Source: Desulfatiglans anilini DSM 4660 (lineage in GTDB: Bacteria > Desulfobacterota > DSM-4660 > Desulfatiglandales > Desulfatiglandaceae). Taken from it: a DNA stretch of 60,564 nucleotides. A program made the position numbers and the translations under genes. Positions 17,068-26,023 of the stretch are shown here, in pieces. Numbering within the stretch: position 1 is the first letter of the stretch; every line of letters starts with the position of its first letter. Under the pieces are notes generated by a model. It was not told the DNA's origin, did no database searches, and saw only the letters and a program-made list of their open reading frames with translations. Where the stretch lies: NCBI RefSeq assembly GCF_000422285.1, contig NZ_AULM01000023.1, forward strand, positions 1 to 60,564. Reading direction: 5' to 3'.

Positions 17068-18303
17068 TCACTCGAGCAGCGTGACACGCACGGTCTCCCC
17101 CTGATAAAGCCCCTCGGTGTGCAAACCGATCTTCACGAGCCCGTCGGCACGGATCAGCGTGGATATGAGGCCGGATTTCCCGAAAACGGGCTCGGCCGCC
17201 AGGGTTCCTGCGTCGTCGAAAAGCCTGACGCGGACGTAATCTTCTCGGCCCGTGACGGATTCGATGTTGCGCGCCAGGCGGGCCGAGACCTCCTTCGGCC
17301 GCTCCTCAGCCTCTGCGGCCACCCCGGAAAGCCTTCCGAGCAGCGGGCGCAGAAAAACCTCCGCCACCACCAGCGCCGAGGCGACATGCCCGGGCAGCCC
17401 CACGAAAGGCTTGCCGCCGCAACGGCCGAGAATGGTCGGTTTGCCCGGGCTGATGGAGACCCCGTGGACAAGCAGTTCGAACCCGGGCAGGGCCTCCAGG
17501 ACGGAAAGGGTCAAGTCGCGCATGCCGACCGAACTGCCCCCCGATACCCAGACGGTGTCGCAAAGCCCCAGGGCCTCCGTCATCTTGCCCTCGAGGGCCT
17601 CGAACCGGTCCGGACAGATCCCGAAATGCTGCGGCTCCGCACCGTGGCGGAGGCAGAAGGCCTCCAGCGTATAGCGGTTGATGTCTCTCACCTGGCCGGG
17701 AGACGGCAGCGCATCAGAGGGGACGATCTCATCGCCCGTCGAAATGATCCCGACCACCGGACGCCGGTGGACCGAAACCTCCGCGCAACCGAAACCGGCC
17801 AGTGCCCCGATCTCCTGCATGCGCAGGCGCACGCCCTTCGGGATCACCAGCACGCCCTTCCTGAAATCGTCTCCCGGCTGGATGACATTCTCAAGGGGCG
17901 CGATCGGCCGTGAAACCTCCAGGGTCGTTTCGTCCAGCAGCTCCGCATACTCCACCATGACCACCCCGTCGGCACCGTCGGGCAGCATGCCGCCCGTGGC
18001 AATCCGCACGGCCTCCTGCTCCCCCACCTTGACCTTGGGAGCAGCGCCCATACGAACCTCTCCAGCCAGATTCAGAAGGGCCGGGAGTCCCTCGGAAGCC
18101 CCGAAGGTGTCTCTGGCCCGGACGGCAAACCCGTCCATCGCAGATTTGAAAAAGGCCGGCAGGTCTTCCGGGGCAAGGAAATCCCGCCTAAGTACGCGGC
18201 CAAAGGCCTTGTCGACCGGCAGGCTTTCCTCATCCAAAGGATCGAAGGCGTTGATCAGGGCTACGACTTCGGCAGTCGTTTTCAGCTTGAAAAAAGACTC
18301 CAT
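17068..18303 (-). CDS. moeA: Molybdopterin molybdotransferase MoeA
   Basis: A 411-aa MoeA with the usual four domains: FKSAMDGFAVRA (domain with the conserved Asp), TGDEIV, the nucleotide-binding region VSGGSSVGMRDLT, GKPTILGRCGGKPFVGLPGHVAS, and a C-terminal beta domain. It catalyses insertion of molybdate (or tungstate). It is the first gene of the six-gene Moco operon, directly followed by a second MoeA copy fused to a binding domain; the pair may separate Mo and W insertion, which is inference. The ATG at 18303 has GGAG nine bases upstream. Confidence 0.95.
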   Translation of the reverse strand: MESFFKLKTTAEVVALINAFDPLDEESLPVDKAFGRVLRRDFLAPEDLPAFFKSAMDGFAVRARDTFGASEGLPALLNLAGEVRMGAAPKVKVGEQEAVRIATGGMLPDGADGVVMVEYAELLDETTLEVSRPIAPLENVIQPGDDFRKGVLVIPKGVRLRMQEIGALAGFGCAEVSVHRRPVVGIISTGDEIVPSDALPSPGQVRDINRYTLEAFCLRHGAEPQHFGICPDRFEALEGKMTEALGLCDTVWVSGGSSVGMRDLTLSVLEALPGFELLVHGVSISPGKPTILGRCGGKPFVGLPGHVASALVVAEVFLRPLLGRLSGVAAEAEERPKEVSARLARNIESVTGREDYVRVRLFDDAGTLAAEPVFGKSGLISTLIRADGLVKIGLHTEGLYQGETVRVTLLE

Positions 18304-18403
18304 GCACAAAGGCTCCAGATCGAATCCGCCCGCCGATCGAACCCTGCAGCCCACACGGCTCCACGGAATAAACATCTCAAAGGGCGGACCAAATTTCGAT
18401 GTT

Positions 18404-18428
18404 CGATTATGTCATAAAAAACATAGCG
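18404..18428. promoter_or_regulatory. Candidate ModE-type operator between moeA and the divergent gene
   Basis: Imperfect 25-bp dyad: CGATTATG at 18404-18411 and CATAGCG at 18422-18428. It resembles the CGnTATAT...ATATAnCG style of ModE boxes and lies about 100 bp upstream of moeA, in the only divergent gap next to the modE-like gene. The match is by eye; no motif scoring was possible. The rest of the 18304-18618 gap shows no gene. Confidence 0.4.
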
Positions 18429-18618
18429 CTTCAAACAGAAAAACCCCCGCGATCCTTTTACAGAATCCGCATGGATAAAAGCCTTCCCTGCAGGGTTGCC
18501 ATTCGGACTCTGCTGTGGCATGATCCATTCGAGAGCCTCTCGGGCATGTAGACAGAGGCGGGGATGGACAGTCCGCCGCTTGAGACGCCGACTTCTTAGA
18601 TATCGGCAGGGGTTTTTC

Positions 18619-19434
18619 ATGCCCGGACAAAAAGTTCAGGGTGCTGAATCACCATTTCCGGAGGATCACGAGGAAGACATGCAGCCTGCTACGCCGGATC
18701 TCAAAGGCAAACGCACCGGCCCCTACAGAAAGTTCATTTACTGGCTTACGCCGGAGGATACAGCCCGCTTGAGGGAGGACCTCACCGCCCAAGGCATCAA
18801 GGTGAAGGCCGCCAAAGGCGTCGTCTGCACCCCGTTCGACTCCTTCAATCGAATCAGCACCGTCGCGCCCGAGGTCTGGGATGACACCTGCAAACGCGCC
18901 GGCGCGTGGTACCACACTTCCGACAAGGACGGTCTTCACGCGGTCGTGAGCGCCGCAGCCCTGCCCGGCTATGAAGACCGTCTCGCTTCGGTCATCACCG
19001 AATCGGACTTCGCTCCGCCCCGCTTGGCCGACAAGGAGGACAAGCGCGCCCTTCTCGAAGACCCCATGCTGAAGGCGCGGATGCCCCCGGCCTGGCTCAA
19101 CGTCCTGCCGCGCGAGGAAGCGATCTATCTCCGCTGGGCGCACCGCATGGGCTCGGAGGAACCCCACTTCAACGCGCTCTTCCTCACCCACACAGCCAAT
19201 CACGCCAACTTCATCCATCCGCGCTGCTTCGTCGAGGAAGCAGGGCGGATCGTTCCCTATTCCATCGACCGCACGGCCCACCTGTGCTCCTGCTGCCTCG
19301 AGATCTACCAGATCCTCGGGGGTGCCTACCCCGTCAAACAGGTGGCGCCCTGCCCCGGGGCGGCCCTCTTCGCCCGCCTCCAGCCCGACCGCTACCTCCT
19401 CGTACGCTCCGGGGCCGCAGCGGCGGACGACTGA
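18619..19434 (+). CDS. Conserved-looking protein of unknown function with a CSCC motif
   Basis: A 271-aa predicted cytoplasmic protein with no recognised family. Notable features are a His/Cys-rich stretch near residues 200-245 (THTANHANFIHPRC, then TAHLCSCCLEIYQILGG), which could bind metal or form disulfides, and a final PCPGAA. No signal peptide or membrane helix is seen. The chosen ATG follows GCAGGGG; an in-frame ATG at 18679 after GAGGAAG is an alternative. It is 15 bp ahead of two GNAT acetyltransferases in the same direction and close packing suggests a shared function. No function is assigned. Confidence 0.8.
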   Translation: MPGQKVQGAESPFPEDHEEDMQPATPDLKGKRTGPYRKFIYWLTPEDTARLREDLTAQGIKVKAAKGVVCTPFDSFNRISTVAPEVWDDTCKRAGAWYHTSDKDGLHAVVSAAALPGYEDRLASVITESDFAPPRLADKEDKRALLEDPMLKARMPPAWLNVLPREEAIYLRWAHRMGSEEPHFNALFLTHTANHANFIHPRCFVEEAGRIVPYSIDRTAHLCSCCLEIYQILGGAYPVKQVAPCPGAALFARLQPDRYLLVRSGAAAADD

Positions 19435-19449
19435 AAGGACGCCGCGGCC

Positions 19450-20040
19450 ATGACAGCGTCGAGCGGACCCCGCGCATCGATCGACCAAAAATACCCCAAG
19501 GAGATTCTCCTGCCGGACGGGCGGGAAGTGCTCATCCGCCCTCCCGGCAAGGCGGACGCCGAAGGGCTGCTCGGGCTTTTTCAAAGGCTGCCGCTCATCG
19601 AGCGCTGGTGTTTCGGTGAAAATCCCTGCGAACGGGGCGTCGTGGAAGGCTGGATCGATCGGCATCTGGAGGGTCGCACATTCGGCATTCTAGCCCTTTG
19701 TGAAGACGAAGTGGTGGGATTCGGCACCATTTTACGCCCCGGCTACGGCGGCCGCCGCCACACAAGCACCCTGCAACTCGCGGTCCTGCCCACGTTTCGA
19801 AAGCTCGGCCTGTGCACATGGATGACCCTGGACCTGATTCGCCGGGCCATGGAGTTCGACATCGAGACCCTCCGCGCGGACCTCGTGATGGGGCTCGAAA
19901 ACGACGTGATCGAGGCGCTCGGCCAGTGCGCCTTCGTCGAACGGTGTGTCGTCGAGGACGGCTTCAGGTGCCCGGACGGGATGTGCTACGTCACGGTGGT
20001 GATGACGAGAACGCTCTATCCGACCTGGGGCGATTTTTGA
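19450..20040 (+). CDS. GNAT-family acetyltransferase (Pat/YfiQ C-terminal type)
   Basis: A 196-aa single-domain GNAT. The opening ILLPDGREVLIRPPGKADAEG resembles the catalytic domain of Pat-type protein lysine acetyltransferases, but without the NDP-forming ligase-like domain. The acetyl-CoA-binding region reads VLPTFRKLGLCTWMTLDLI; this departs from the Q/R-x-x-G-x-G/A consensus, so the loop is degenerate. It sits between the CSCC protein and an AcuA-like GNAT (4 bp gap) in one short operon. Acetylation of acyl-CoA synthetases is a plausible role given how many such enzymes the window has; this is inference. Confidence 0.8.
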   Translation: MTASSGPRASIDQKYPKEILLPDGREVLIRPPGKADAEGLLGLFQRLPLIERWCFGENPCERGVVEGWIDRHLEGRTFGILALCEDEVVGFGTILRPGYGGRRHTSTLQLAVLPTFRKLGLCTWMTLDLIRRAMEFDIETLRADLVMGLENDVIEALGQCAFVERCVVEDGFRCPDGMCYVTVVMTRTLYPTWGDF

Positions 20041-20044
20041 GCCG

Positions 20045-20710
20045 ATGAGCCGCTTCCCGCCACAGGTCACCCGCCTGCAGACCCCTAGAGGCCCCGTCGA
20101 CATCCAATCGTTCTGCCCGCCCGAGATGATCGGGCCCTTGGATTTCGACCCCTCGCTCAAACGGTACACCGCCTACAAACCGCTCCTCTCGGACAAGGAG
20201 GCCCTGCTTGCAGCCGCCTCGAACGAGGAGCAGAACGTCACGCTCGCCTGCACGGAAGCAGGCGGCATCGTGGGTGTGGCCCTGCTGGAATATCCCTCGA
20301 AGGAGGAGCGCTGGACCCGGGTCGGCGAGCGGATCATGATGGAGGTCGCCGTGATCGAGGTCGGCGCCGCCTGGCGCTCCGCCGGCATCGCGCGGGAGAT
20401 GCTGCGCGCCCTCGTCGATCACCCCCTGAAGGAAAACCGCATCTTTTATATGGTCGGGTACTCCTGGACCTGGGACCTCGAAGGCACGGGGCTCACCGCC
20501 ATCCGTTATCGCGAGATGCTGATCGGGCTGTTCTCAGCCTTCGGTTTCAGGACCTTTCAGACCAACGAACCCAACGTCCTGCTCCGGCCCGAGAACCTCT
20601 TCATGGCGCGCATCGGCGGACAGGTCCCCGAAGCGGTGCAGAAACGCTTCAAATGGGTCCGCTTCGATATGGATCGCTATATGGAAGACACCGGGTGGAA
20701 AGGCGCATGA
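20045..20710 (+). CDS. GNAT-family acetyltransferase, AcuA-like
   Basis: A 221-aa protein with a GNAT core: VAVIEVGAAWRSAGIAREML holds the acetyl-CoA loop RSAGIA. Its overall pattern (VDIQSFCPPE, YSWTWDLEGTG, LMARIG near the end) resembles AcuA, the acetyltransferase that acetylates acetyl-CoA synthetase in Bacillus. It begins 4 bp after the preceding GNAT gene and is likely co-translated. Target and physiological role here are unknown. Confidence 0.72.
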   Translation: MSRFPPQVTRLQTPRGPVDIQSFCPPEMIGPLDFDPSLKRYTAYKPLLSDKEALLAAASNEEQNVTLACTEAGGIVGVALLEYPSKEERWTRVGERIMMEVAVIEVGAAWRSAGIAREMLRALVDHPLKENRIFYMVGYSWTWDLEGTGLTAIRYREMLIGLFSAFGFRTFQTNEPNVLLRPENLFMARIGGQVPEAVQKRFKWVRFDMDRYMEDTGWKGA

Positions 20711-20764
20711 CAGGCGGTTCGAAGACCTGATTCCGCTCCGCGCCGCAACGGGAAGGACGTCCGC

Positions 20765-21202
20765 CTACCGCTTGAAGAGCAGCAGGGCGCCCAGCATGAG
20801 GAGCAGCACCCCCGCCATGCGCCGGAGGTCGAAGGGGATCCCTTTGAACCCGAACCAACCGTAGTGGTCCAGGATCAGCCCCGTGGTCAACTGCGCCGCG
20901 ATCGTCGCCCCCATGGCGGCGGCCGTCCCGATTCGGGGAACAGCGACGATCGTCAGGGTCACGAACATAGCCCCCAGAAACCCGCCCGTCAACTCCCACC
21001 ACACGGCGTCGTAAATCCCCTTCAGGCTCCCGCGCCCCGTCACGAGCACCACGGCCAGGAGGGCCAGGGTTCCGACGGCGAAGGATATGCAAGAACTCTC
21101 GAGGAACCCCACCTTCTGGGCGAGGCGGGCGTTGATGGAGGGCTGGAGCGCCACGGCCATGCCGCCGGCGAACATCAGTGCGAACAGAACGAAATGGGAC
21201 AT
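20765..21202 (-). CDS. Small DMT-type membrane protein (YdcZ/DUF606 family)
   Basis: A 145-aa integral membrane protein with about five hydrophobic helices. The motif FAGGMAVALQPSINARLAQ near the N-terminus and LTTGLILDHYGWFG in the middle are typical of the DUF606/YdcZ branch of drug/metabolite transporters. GGAGGAA lies eight bases before the ATG. It stands alone, tail to tail with the GNAT genes; the substrate is unknown. Confidence 0.87.
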   Translation of the reverse strand: MSHFVLFALMFAGGMAVALQPSINARLAQKVGFLESSCISFAVGTLALLAVVLVTGRGSLKGIYDAVWWELTGGFLGAMFVTLTIVAVPRIGTAAAMGATIAAQLTTGLILDHYGWFGFKGIPFDLRRMAGVLLLMLGALLLFKR

Positions 21203-21336
21203 GGGATCGTTTCCTCCCGTCGGAGTATCTGTGTTTGTCCACCGGACCCGCCAGGCGGCTGGCCGCCCGGACCGGTGTCGAAATCCCATGATAGCCATTA
21301 TTGGATGTTTTTCCAGGAAAAATCCGCCGGCGGGCC

Positions 21337-24300
21337 TCAGGACGTACCGGCCGATCTTTGCGCCGCCCCCTTCTCGTGCGGGCGTCCGCGCCCCGTTTGC
21401 GCGTCCAGGAAGCCGATCCAGCGCACGTTCAGGCTCAATGCCCCGCCGTCGTCCTCCACCCGGCCCTTGAGGACATAGGGCCGCGCCGCCTCCAGCAGGT
21501 GGCAATACCGGTCGTAGACCCGCGGGAAAAAGACCGCCTCGTAGATCCCGGTGGGGTCCTCGAAACTCACGAACTTCATGGCCTCCCCGCCCCGCGTGTG
21601 CACGGTCTTGCCCGTCACCCACCACCCGACGGCCGTGACCTCACATCCCACGCAACGCCGCAGGTCCCGGGCCCAGACCGGCCGCAGCCGCACGAGGGCA
21701 TCCCGGTAGCACGCGATGGGATGGACCGAGAGGTAAAAACCGAGGGTCTCGGCCTCCTGCCGCAGCCGGTCGGCGCGGCAAAGCGGCTCCCCGCGGCCCG
21801 ACGGGCGCATCGGAGCCGGGTCGGGACGGTCGAAGAGGCCCGGGCACCTCCGGCTTCGATCGCGGGCGAAAAAGCCCAAGGCCTGCCAGACGAGGGCCGG
21901 GCGGGCGGCCTCCCCCTCCAGGCGGTCGAAGCAGCCCGCCTTGATCAGGATGCGCGCGTCCTGGAGCGTGATCCGCCCCCGCATGCGCCCCAGGAAGGAC
22001 TCGAAGGACCGGAAAGGCCCGTTCTTGCCCCGCTCCTCCAGGACGGCCGCGGCGCACTCCGCGGAAAGGGCCTTCAGCTGCATCAGCCCCACCCGCACAT
22101 CCCGCCCGCCGCCGGTGTAGGCCGACGCGCTCGCGTCGATGTCCGGCGGCAAGACCCGCAGCCCCATGCGCCGCGCCTCGGAGAGGTACCCGAAGGTGTT
22201 GTAGTAGCCCCCGCCGTTCGAGATCACCGCGGCCATGAACTCGGCCGGGTAACGGGCCCGCAGCCAAGCCGACTTGTAGGCCACGAGCGTGTAGCTCGCC
22301 GAGTGGGGCTTGCAGAAGCTGTAGCCGTCGAAGCCCATCATCATGCGCCAGACCTCCTCGACGGTCTCCCGCCCCACGCCCCGCCGTGCGGCGCCGGCGC
22401 AGAACCGCGCGTAGAAGTCCTTGAGCTTTTTCTCGCGGTGCTTCTTGCTCACGACCTTGCGGAGGGTGTCCGCCTCCCCGGCCTCGAACCCGGCCAGGTG
22501 GATCGCCGCCAGGCTCAGCTGCTCCTGGAAGACCATCACCCCGAGCGTCTCCTCCAGAACGGGGCGCAGCAGTGGATGGGCCGGCTCCCACGGCGCGCCG
22601 TGCAGGCGCTCCACCCAGGTGTGGATGCTCTGGTTGGAGGCCGGTCGGATGATGGAGGTGACCACCACGTTCAGATGGAAATGGTCCATCCGCCGGTACG
22701 CCTCGAAATCGACCCCCCGGCTGACCTGGGTCAGGACCCGCCGGGTCGCCGGGCTCTCGAAGTAGAAGACCCCGAAGGTGTCGGCCCGATGGAAGATACG
22801 GACGGCCGCGGGGTCGTCGAGCGGGTCGAGTTCGTCATAGGCCGGCACCCGGCCCGGGTGGTTCTCCGACGCCATGGCGAGGGCGTCCCGGATCACCGCC
22901 AGGCTCCGGTTGCCGAGGATGTCGATCTTCACCAGCCCTGCATCCTCCACCGCGTCCTTTTCCCACTGGAGGACCGGCACCCCCTTGGCCGATATCTCCA
23001 CCGGACAGTAGCGGCGGATGTCGTCCGGCACCACCACCATCCCGCCGCAATGGGTGGACAGGTGGTTGAAATGCCCTTCCAATTTGACAGCGGCGTCCAG
23101 GATCTCCCCCCACGGCTCCTTGAAATCGAAGCCGCGCATCCGGGGGTGCGTCCGGAGTTCCGCCCCCATCTTGCCGAGCCGCCACCCGTAGCCGATCCTG
23201 CCGGTCACGCGGGCGATCTCGCCCTCCGTCAGGCCGAACACCTTGGCCACCTCGCGCACCGCCGCCCGCGCCCCGAAGGTGTTCTGGTTGGCCACCATGG
23301 CCGCCCGGCGGTGGCCGTAACGCGCAAAGGCCTCGTCCATCACCTGCTCCCGCTCGTCCCAGGCGAAATCCACGTCGATGTCGGGCGGATCCAGACGCCC
23401 CGGGTTCAGAAACCGCTCGAAGAGGAGGTTGTGCCGCACGGGATCCACGTGCGTAATCCCCAGGGCATAGGCCACGAGGGAGGCCGCAGCGCTGCCGCGC
23501 CCGCAGGAGTAGCGGACCTTGCGGGTCATTTCCGCCACCACCAGGAAATAATGGGCAAAGTTCTTGGCGCGGATGATCTCCATCTCGTGGTCGAGACGCC
23601 TGCGAACGGTCTCGGTGAGCGGACCGCAGCGCCGCCGGCACCCCTCCAGGGCCGTCTGGTAGAGGCGGTCGAAGGCCTCCCGGTCGCCCATCCCCGCAAA
23701 GCGGGGAAAGATGATCCGGTTGAACTCCCACGCCGTCAGACAGCCGTCCGCAACGCGCAGGGTATTGGCGACGGCCGCCGGGGCATGTGGGAACTGATCG
23801 ATCATGGCCGACGGGGGCTGGAGAAAATCCGCCTCCTTGCAAACGGCCGCCGGCGTCAGGCGCGAGAGGGTGCTGTTTTCGGCGATGGCCCGGAGGATGC
23901 GGTGCAGGGGGAAATCCCCGCGCTCCACGAGAAAGACCCGGCTCGTCGCCACGGGCGGCAGGCCGCTCCCGCGGGCGAAGGCATAGGCCCGGGCCATCCC
24001 GTACCCGGGCGACATCTCGACGAACAAATCGTCCCGGCTGTCCCTCCGCAGCGCCTTCAGGAGGCGGATGTCGTCCGAGAGGACCGTCAGGCCGCGGCGC
24101 CTTTCCCGCAGGACCTGGATGAGGTCGAAATCCGGGTCGCAGTGACGAGCCGAGATCATTGCGGAAAGGTTGGCGTAGCCCGCCTCGTCCTTGACCAGCA
24201 GCACCGCCCGGCGCCCCCCGTGCACGAGTTCGCTCCCGGCGATGGGCGTGATCCCTTGCTCCCGCGCCGCCTGGAGGAAGGGGACCAGGCCGTAGAGACC

Positions 24301-24429
24301 ATTGGTGTCGGTCAGGGCCAGCCGCCGCATGCCCAGGGCCGCCGCGGCGCTGCAGAGCCGTTCGACCGTGCCGATCCCCCAGCCCTTCGAAAAATGGGAG
24401 TGGACATGCAGATGGACGAAATCCTTCAT
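21337..24429 (-). CDS. dnaE2: Error-prone DNA polymerase DnaE2
   Basis: A 1030-aa C-family polymerase of the DnaE2 (ImuC) type. It has an N-terminal PHP domain (HLHVHSHFSKG), the catalytic palm motif PPDIDVDF near residue 345, the fingers region with GYSFCKPHSASYT, a helix-hairpin-helix region (about 800-850) and an OB-fold (about 930-1010). The length (about 1,030 aa) is the DnaE2 length, shorter than replicative DnaE1. It begins 3 bp after the stop of the ImuB-like gene, with GGAGGGGG ahead of its ATG, so the two are co-translated. Expected role: SOS-induced translesion synthesis and mutagenesis. Confidence 0.95.
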   Translation of the reverse strand: MKDFVHLHVHSHFSKGWGIGTVERLCSAAAALGMRRLALTDTNGLYGLVPFLQAAREQGITPIAGSELVHGGRRAVLLVKDEAGYANLSAMISARHCDPDFDLIQVLRERRRGLTVLSDDIRLLKALRRDSRDDLFVEMSPGYGMARAYAFARGSGLPPVATSRVFLVERGDFPLHRILRAIAENSTLSRLTPAAVCKEADFLQPPSAMIDQFPHAPAAVANTLRVADGCLTAWEFNRIIFPRFAGMGDREAFDRLYQTALEGCRRRCGPLTETVRRRLDHEMEIIRAKNFAHYFLVVAEMTRKVRYSCGRGSAAASLVAYALGITHVDPVRHNLLFERFLNPGRLDPPDIDVDFAWDEREQVMDEAFARYGHRRAAMVANQNTFGARAAVREVAKVFGLTEGEIARVTGRIGYGWRLGKMGAELRTHPRMRGFDFKEPWGEILDAAVKLEGHFNHLSTHCGGMVVVPDDIRRYCPVEISAKGVPVLQWEKDAVEDAGLVKIDILGNRSLAVIRDALAMASENHPGRVPAYDELDPLDDPAAVRIFHRADTFGVFYFESPATRRVLTQVSRGVDFEAYRRMDHFHLNVVVTSIIRPASNQSIHTWVERLHGAPWEPAHPLLRPVLEETLGVMVFQEQLSLAAIHLAGFEAGEADTLRKVVSKKHREKKLKDFYARFCAGAARRGVGRETVEEVWRMMMGFDGYSFCKPHSASYTLVAYKSAWLRARYPAEFMAAVISNGGGYYNTFGYLSEARRMGLRVLPPDIDASASAYTGGGRDVRVGLMQLKALSAECAAAVLEERGKNGPFRSFESFLGRMRGRITLQDARILIKAGCFDRLEGEAARPALVWQALGFFARDRSRRCPGLFDRPDPAPMRPSGRGEPLCRADRLRQEAETLGFYLSVHPIACYRDALVRLRPVWARDLRRCVGCEVTAVGWWVTGKTVHTRGGEAMKFVSFEDPTGIYEAVFFPRVYDRYCHLLEAARPYVLKGRVEDDGGALSLNVRWIGFLDAQTGRGRPHEKGAAQRSAGTS

Positions 24430-24432
24430 GGC

Positions 24433-25632
24433 TCATGCCCCCTCCCTCACACCCCCCAGGTCGCCCTCCAGGGGCAGACGCGCGCGCCGAACCGCATCCG
24501 CACCGTAGCGCCCCCGGATCCGGTCGAGCGCCCGGACGAGCTCGCACGCCTTTTCCTTCTGCGGCGCAACCTCCGGGAATAGGCTGAGCTGGCCGCTTTC
24601 CGGGGCGAAGTCCCGAAACCAGACCCCCACGGCCCGTATCCCGACCCGGCGGGATGCGGCCTTCATGAAAAGCTGCGCCATCCAGGGGTTCAATTCGAAC
24701 TCCCACCAGCTGTGAACGGGGAGCTTCATCTGACGGTAGACCTCTTCCAGGTCCCCGTAGCGGATCATCAGACCCGCCCGGCGGGGCCGGAGGGCCTTTT
24801 CCCGCAGCCGGGCGGCACACACCTCCACCAGCCGGGCGAGCACCCCCAGGAGCCGGTCGTCGTCGTTTTCGTCCCCGGGCAGGCTCACGCCGGCGGACAC
24901 CACCGGACGGGCAGCCTCGGGACGGACGGGCGTCGGATCGACCCCGAGGACCCGCTGCCGCATGACGTGGGCCCGGCCGCCGAAGATCAGCCGGAGCGCT
25001 CCGTCGTCCAGGGAGGCCAGTTCGCCCGCCAGCCGGATGTGCAGTTCTTCGAGGAGGATCTTCCGCCGGACAGGCCCGATGCCGGGGACCATATCCACCG
25101 GCAGGGGGGCCATGAACGCGGCCTCCCGCCCGTGATGAACGTCCAGCACGCCCGGGCGTCCCTGCACCCGCGAGGCGATGCTCGAGACCATCTTGTTCCC
25201 TGCCAGGCCCACACTGCCCGCCAGCCGGATCCGCGTCCGGACCTCCCGCTCGAGCCGCTGCCCGGCGTCCCTGGCCCGCCCCCAGAGCCGCCCGGTGCCC
25301 GTCATATCCAGGTAGACATGCCCGGGCTTGAACGGCTCCCAAAGCGGGGTGTACCGGCCGGTGATCCCCGTCAGGGCCCGCCACGCGCGGTCGACCAGAT
25401 CGGGGTTGGGAGGCAGGCGCAGCAGGTCCGGGCACCGTTTGCGGGCCGCCATGAAGGGCATGCCCTTGAAGACCCCCTGCCTCCGGGCCTCCTGCGACAC
25501 GCAGAGCAGCGGGGCCCGGTCCGAGCGGGGCACCGCCACCGCTACCGGCCGCCCCTTCAGCCCGGGCCGGCAGACCTCCTCCACCGCAACGGCAAAGGCC
25601 GGAATATGAAGATGGATGATCTGGCGCTCCAT
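24433..25632 (-). CDS. imuB: ImuB-like, catalytically degenerate Y-family polymerase
   Basis: A 399-aa Y-family fold protein. At the position of the DinB catalytic motif (HVDMDxF) it reads HLHIPAF, so both acidic residues are replaced; the second catalytic motif (SxDEAYLD) reads KPGHVYLD, again lacking the acidic pair. It should not polymerise DNA. Near the C-terminus, GQLSLFPEV contains a QLSLF beta-clamp-binding motif. Loss of the active site plus a clamp motif is the signature of ImuB, which recruits DnaE2 to the clamp. It sits directly before dnaE2 and after lexA. The start is taken at the ATG 25632; a GTG lies three codons upstream. Confidence 0.88.
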   Translation of the reverse strand: MERQIIHLHIPAFAVAVEEVCRPGLKGRPVAVAVPRSDRAPLLCVSQEARRQGVFKGMPFMAARKRCPDLLRLPPNPDLVDRAWRALTGITGRYTPLWEPFKPGHVYLDMTGTGRLWGRARDAGQRLEREVRTRIRLAGSVGLAGNKMVSSIASRVQGRPGVLDVHHGREAAFMAPLPVDMVPGIGPVRRKILLEELHIRLAGELASLDDGALRLIFGGRAHVMRQRVLGVDPTPVRPEAARPVVSAGVSLPGDENDDDRLLGVLARLVEVCAARLREKALRPRRAGLMIRYGDLEEVYRQMKLPVHSWWEFELNPWMAQLFMKAASRRVGIRAVGVWFRDFAPESGQLSLFPEVAPQKEKACELVRALDRIRGRYGADAVRRARLPLEGDLGGVREGA

Positions 25633-25684
25633 GGCACGCACCCGCCCTTGCGGCAGTCACCGCACAAACACGTTCAATGTTCCA

Positions 25685-25918
25685 GTTTCCATCCGGAAAT
25701 GGCCTTTTTGGCCAATCTCGGCGTCAATCTGCACGTTTGCTTGTGCGGCGACCTGGAGCGACCTGGAGGTCGCCTCCGCGCAAACGCTTGATTTTTTTGA
25801 TATTGGCCAAACCGGGACCCGCCGCGAAGCGGTGGGACTGAGCACGCGCAGCGTGTAAAGAAAAATCCTCATTTCCGGATGAAAACTGGGTTCTACCGGG
25901 AAATCATTTCCGGATGGA
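25685..25918 (-). repeat. Dispersed structured repeat, copy C (10-bp insertion in the central hairpin)
   Basis: Full copy of the family (about 234 bp) in the minus orientation, between lexA and imuB. Both iterons at the 25918 end are well kept. The central stem carries an extra 10-bp unit (a local duplication, TCCAGGTCGC in forward sense), which lengthens the hairpin and shifts the reading frame relative to copies A and D. The first small hairpin is CACGC-TGC-GCGTG here. It would be transcribed in forward sense if lexA and imuB share a transcript. Confidence 0.9.
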
Positions 25919-26023
25919 TTCTTTCCAGGAAATAGGCGCTGGTCCTCTCGGCGGCTTCGCTGGCTTGCAGCAGTCGCAGCAAAACACGCCCAATTTTCGA
26001 GCCGAAAACGGCGATGCGGAGCC

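Noticed and set aside
14945..17104. A 719-aa plus-strand frame opposite moeA-PBP and modE
   Set aside because: Antisense shadow of well-supported Moco genes; no domains or ribosome site.
21301..25660. Very long overlapping frames opposite or in another frame of dnaE2/imuB (1093 aa on plus, 941 aa on minus)
   Set aside because: They are shadows of GC-rich coding sequence: Pro/Arg/Gly/His-rich, without domains, while the opposing genes have clear catalytic motifs.
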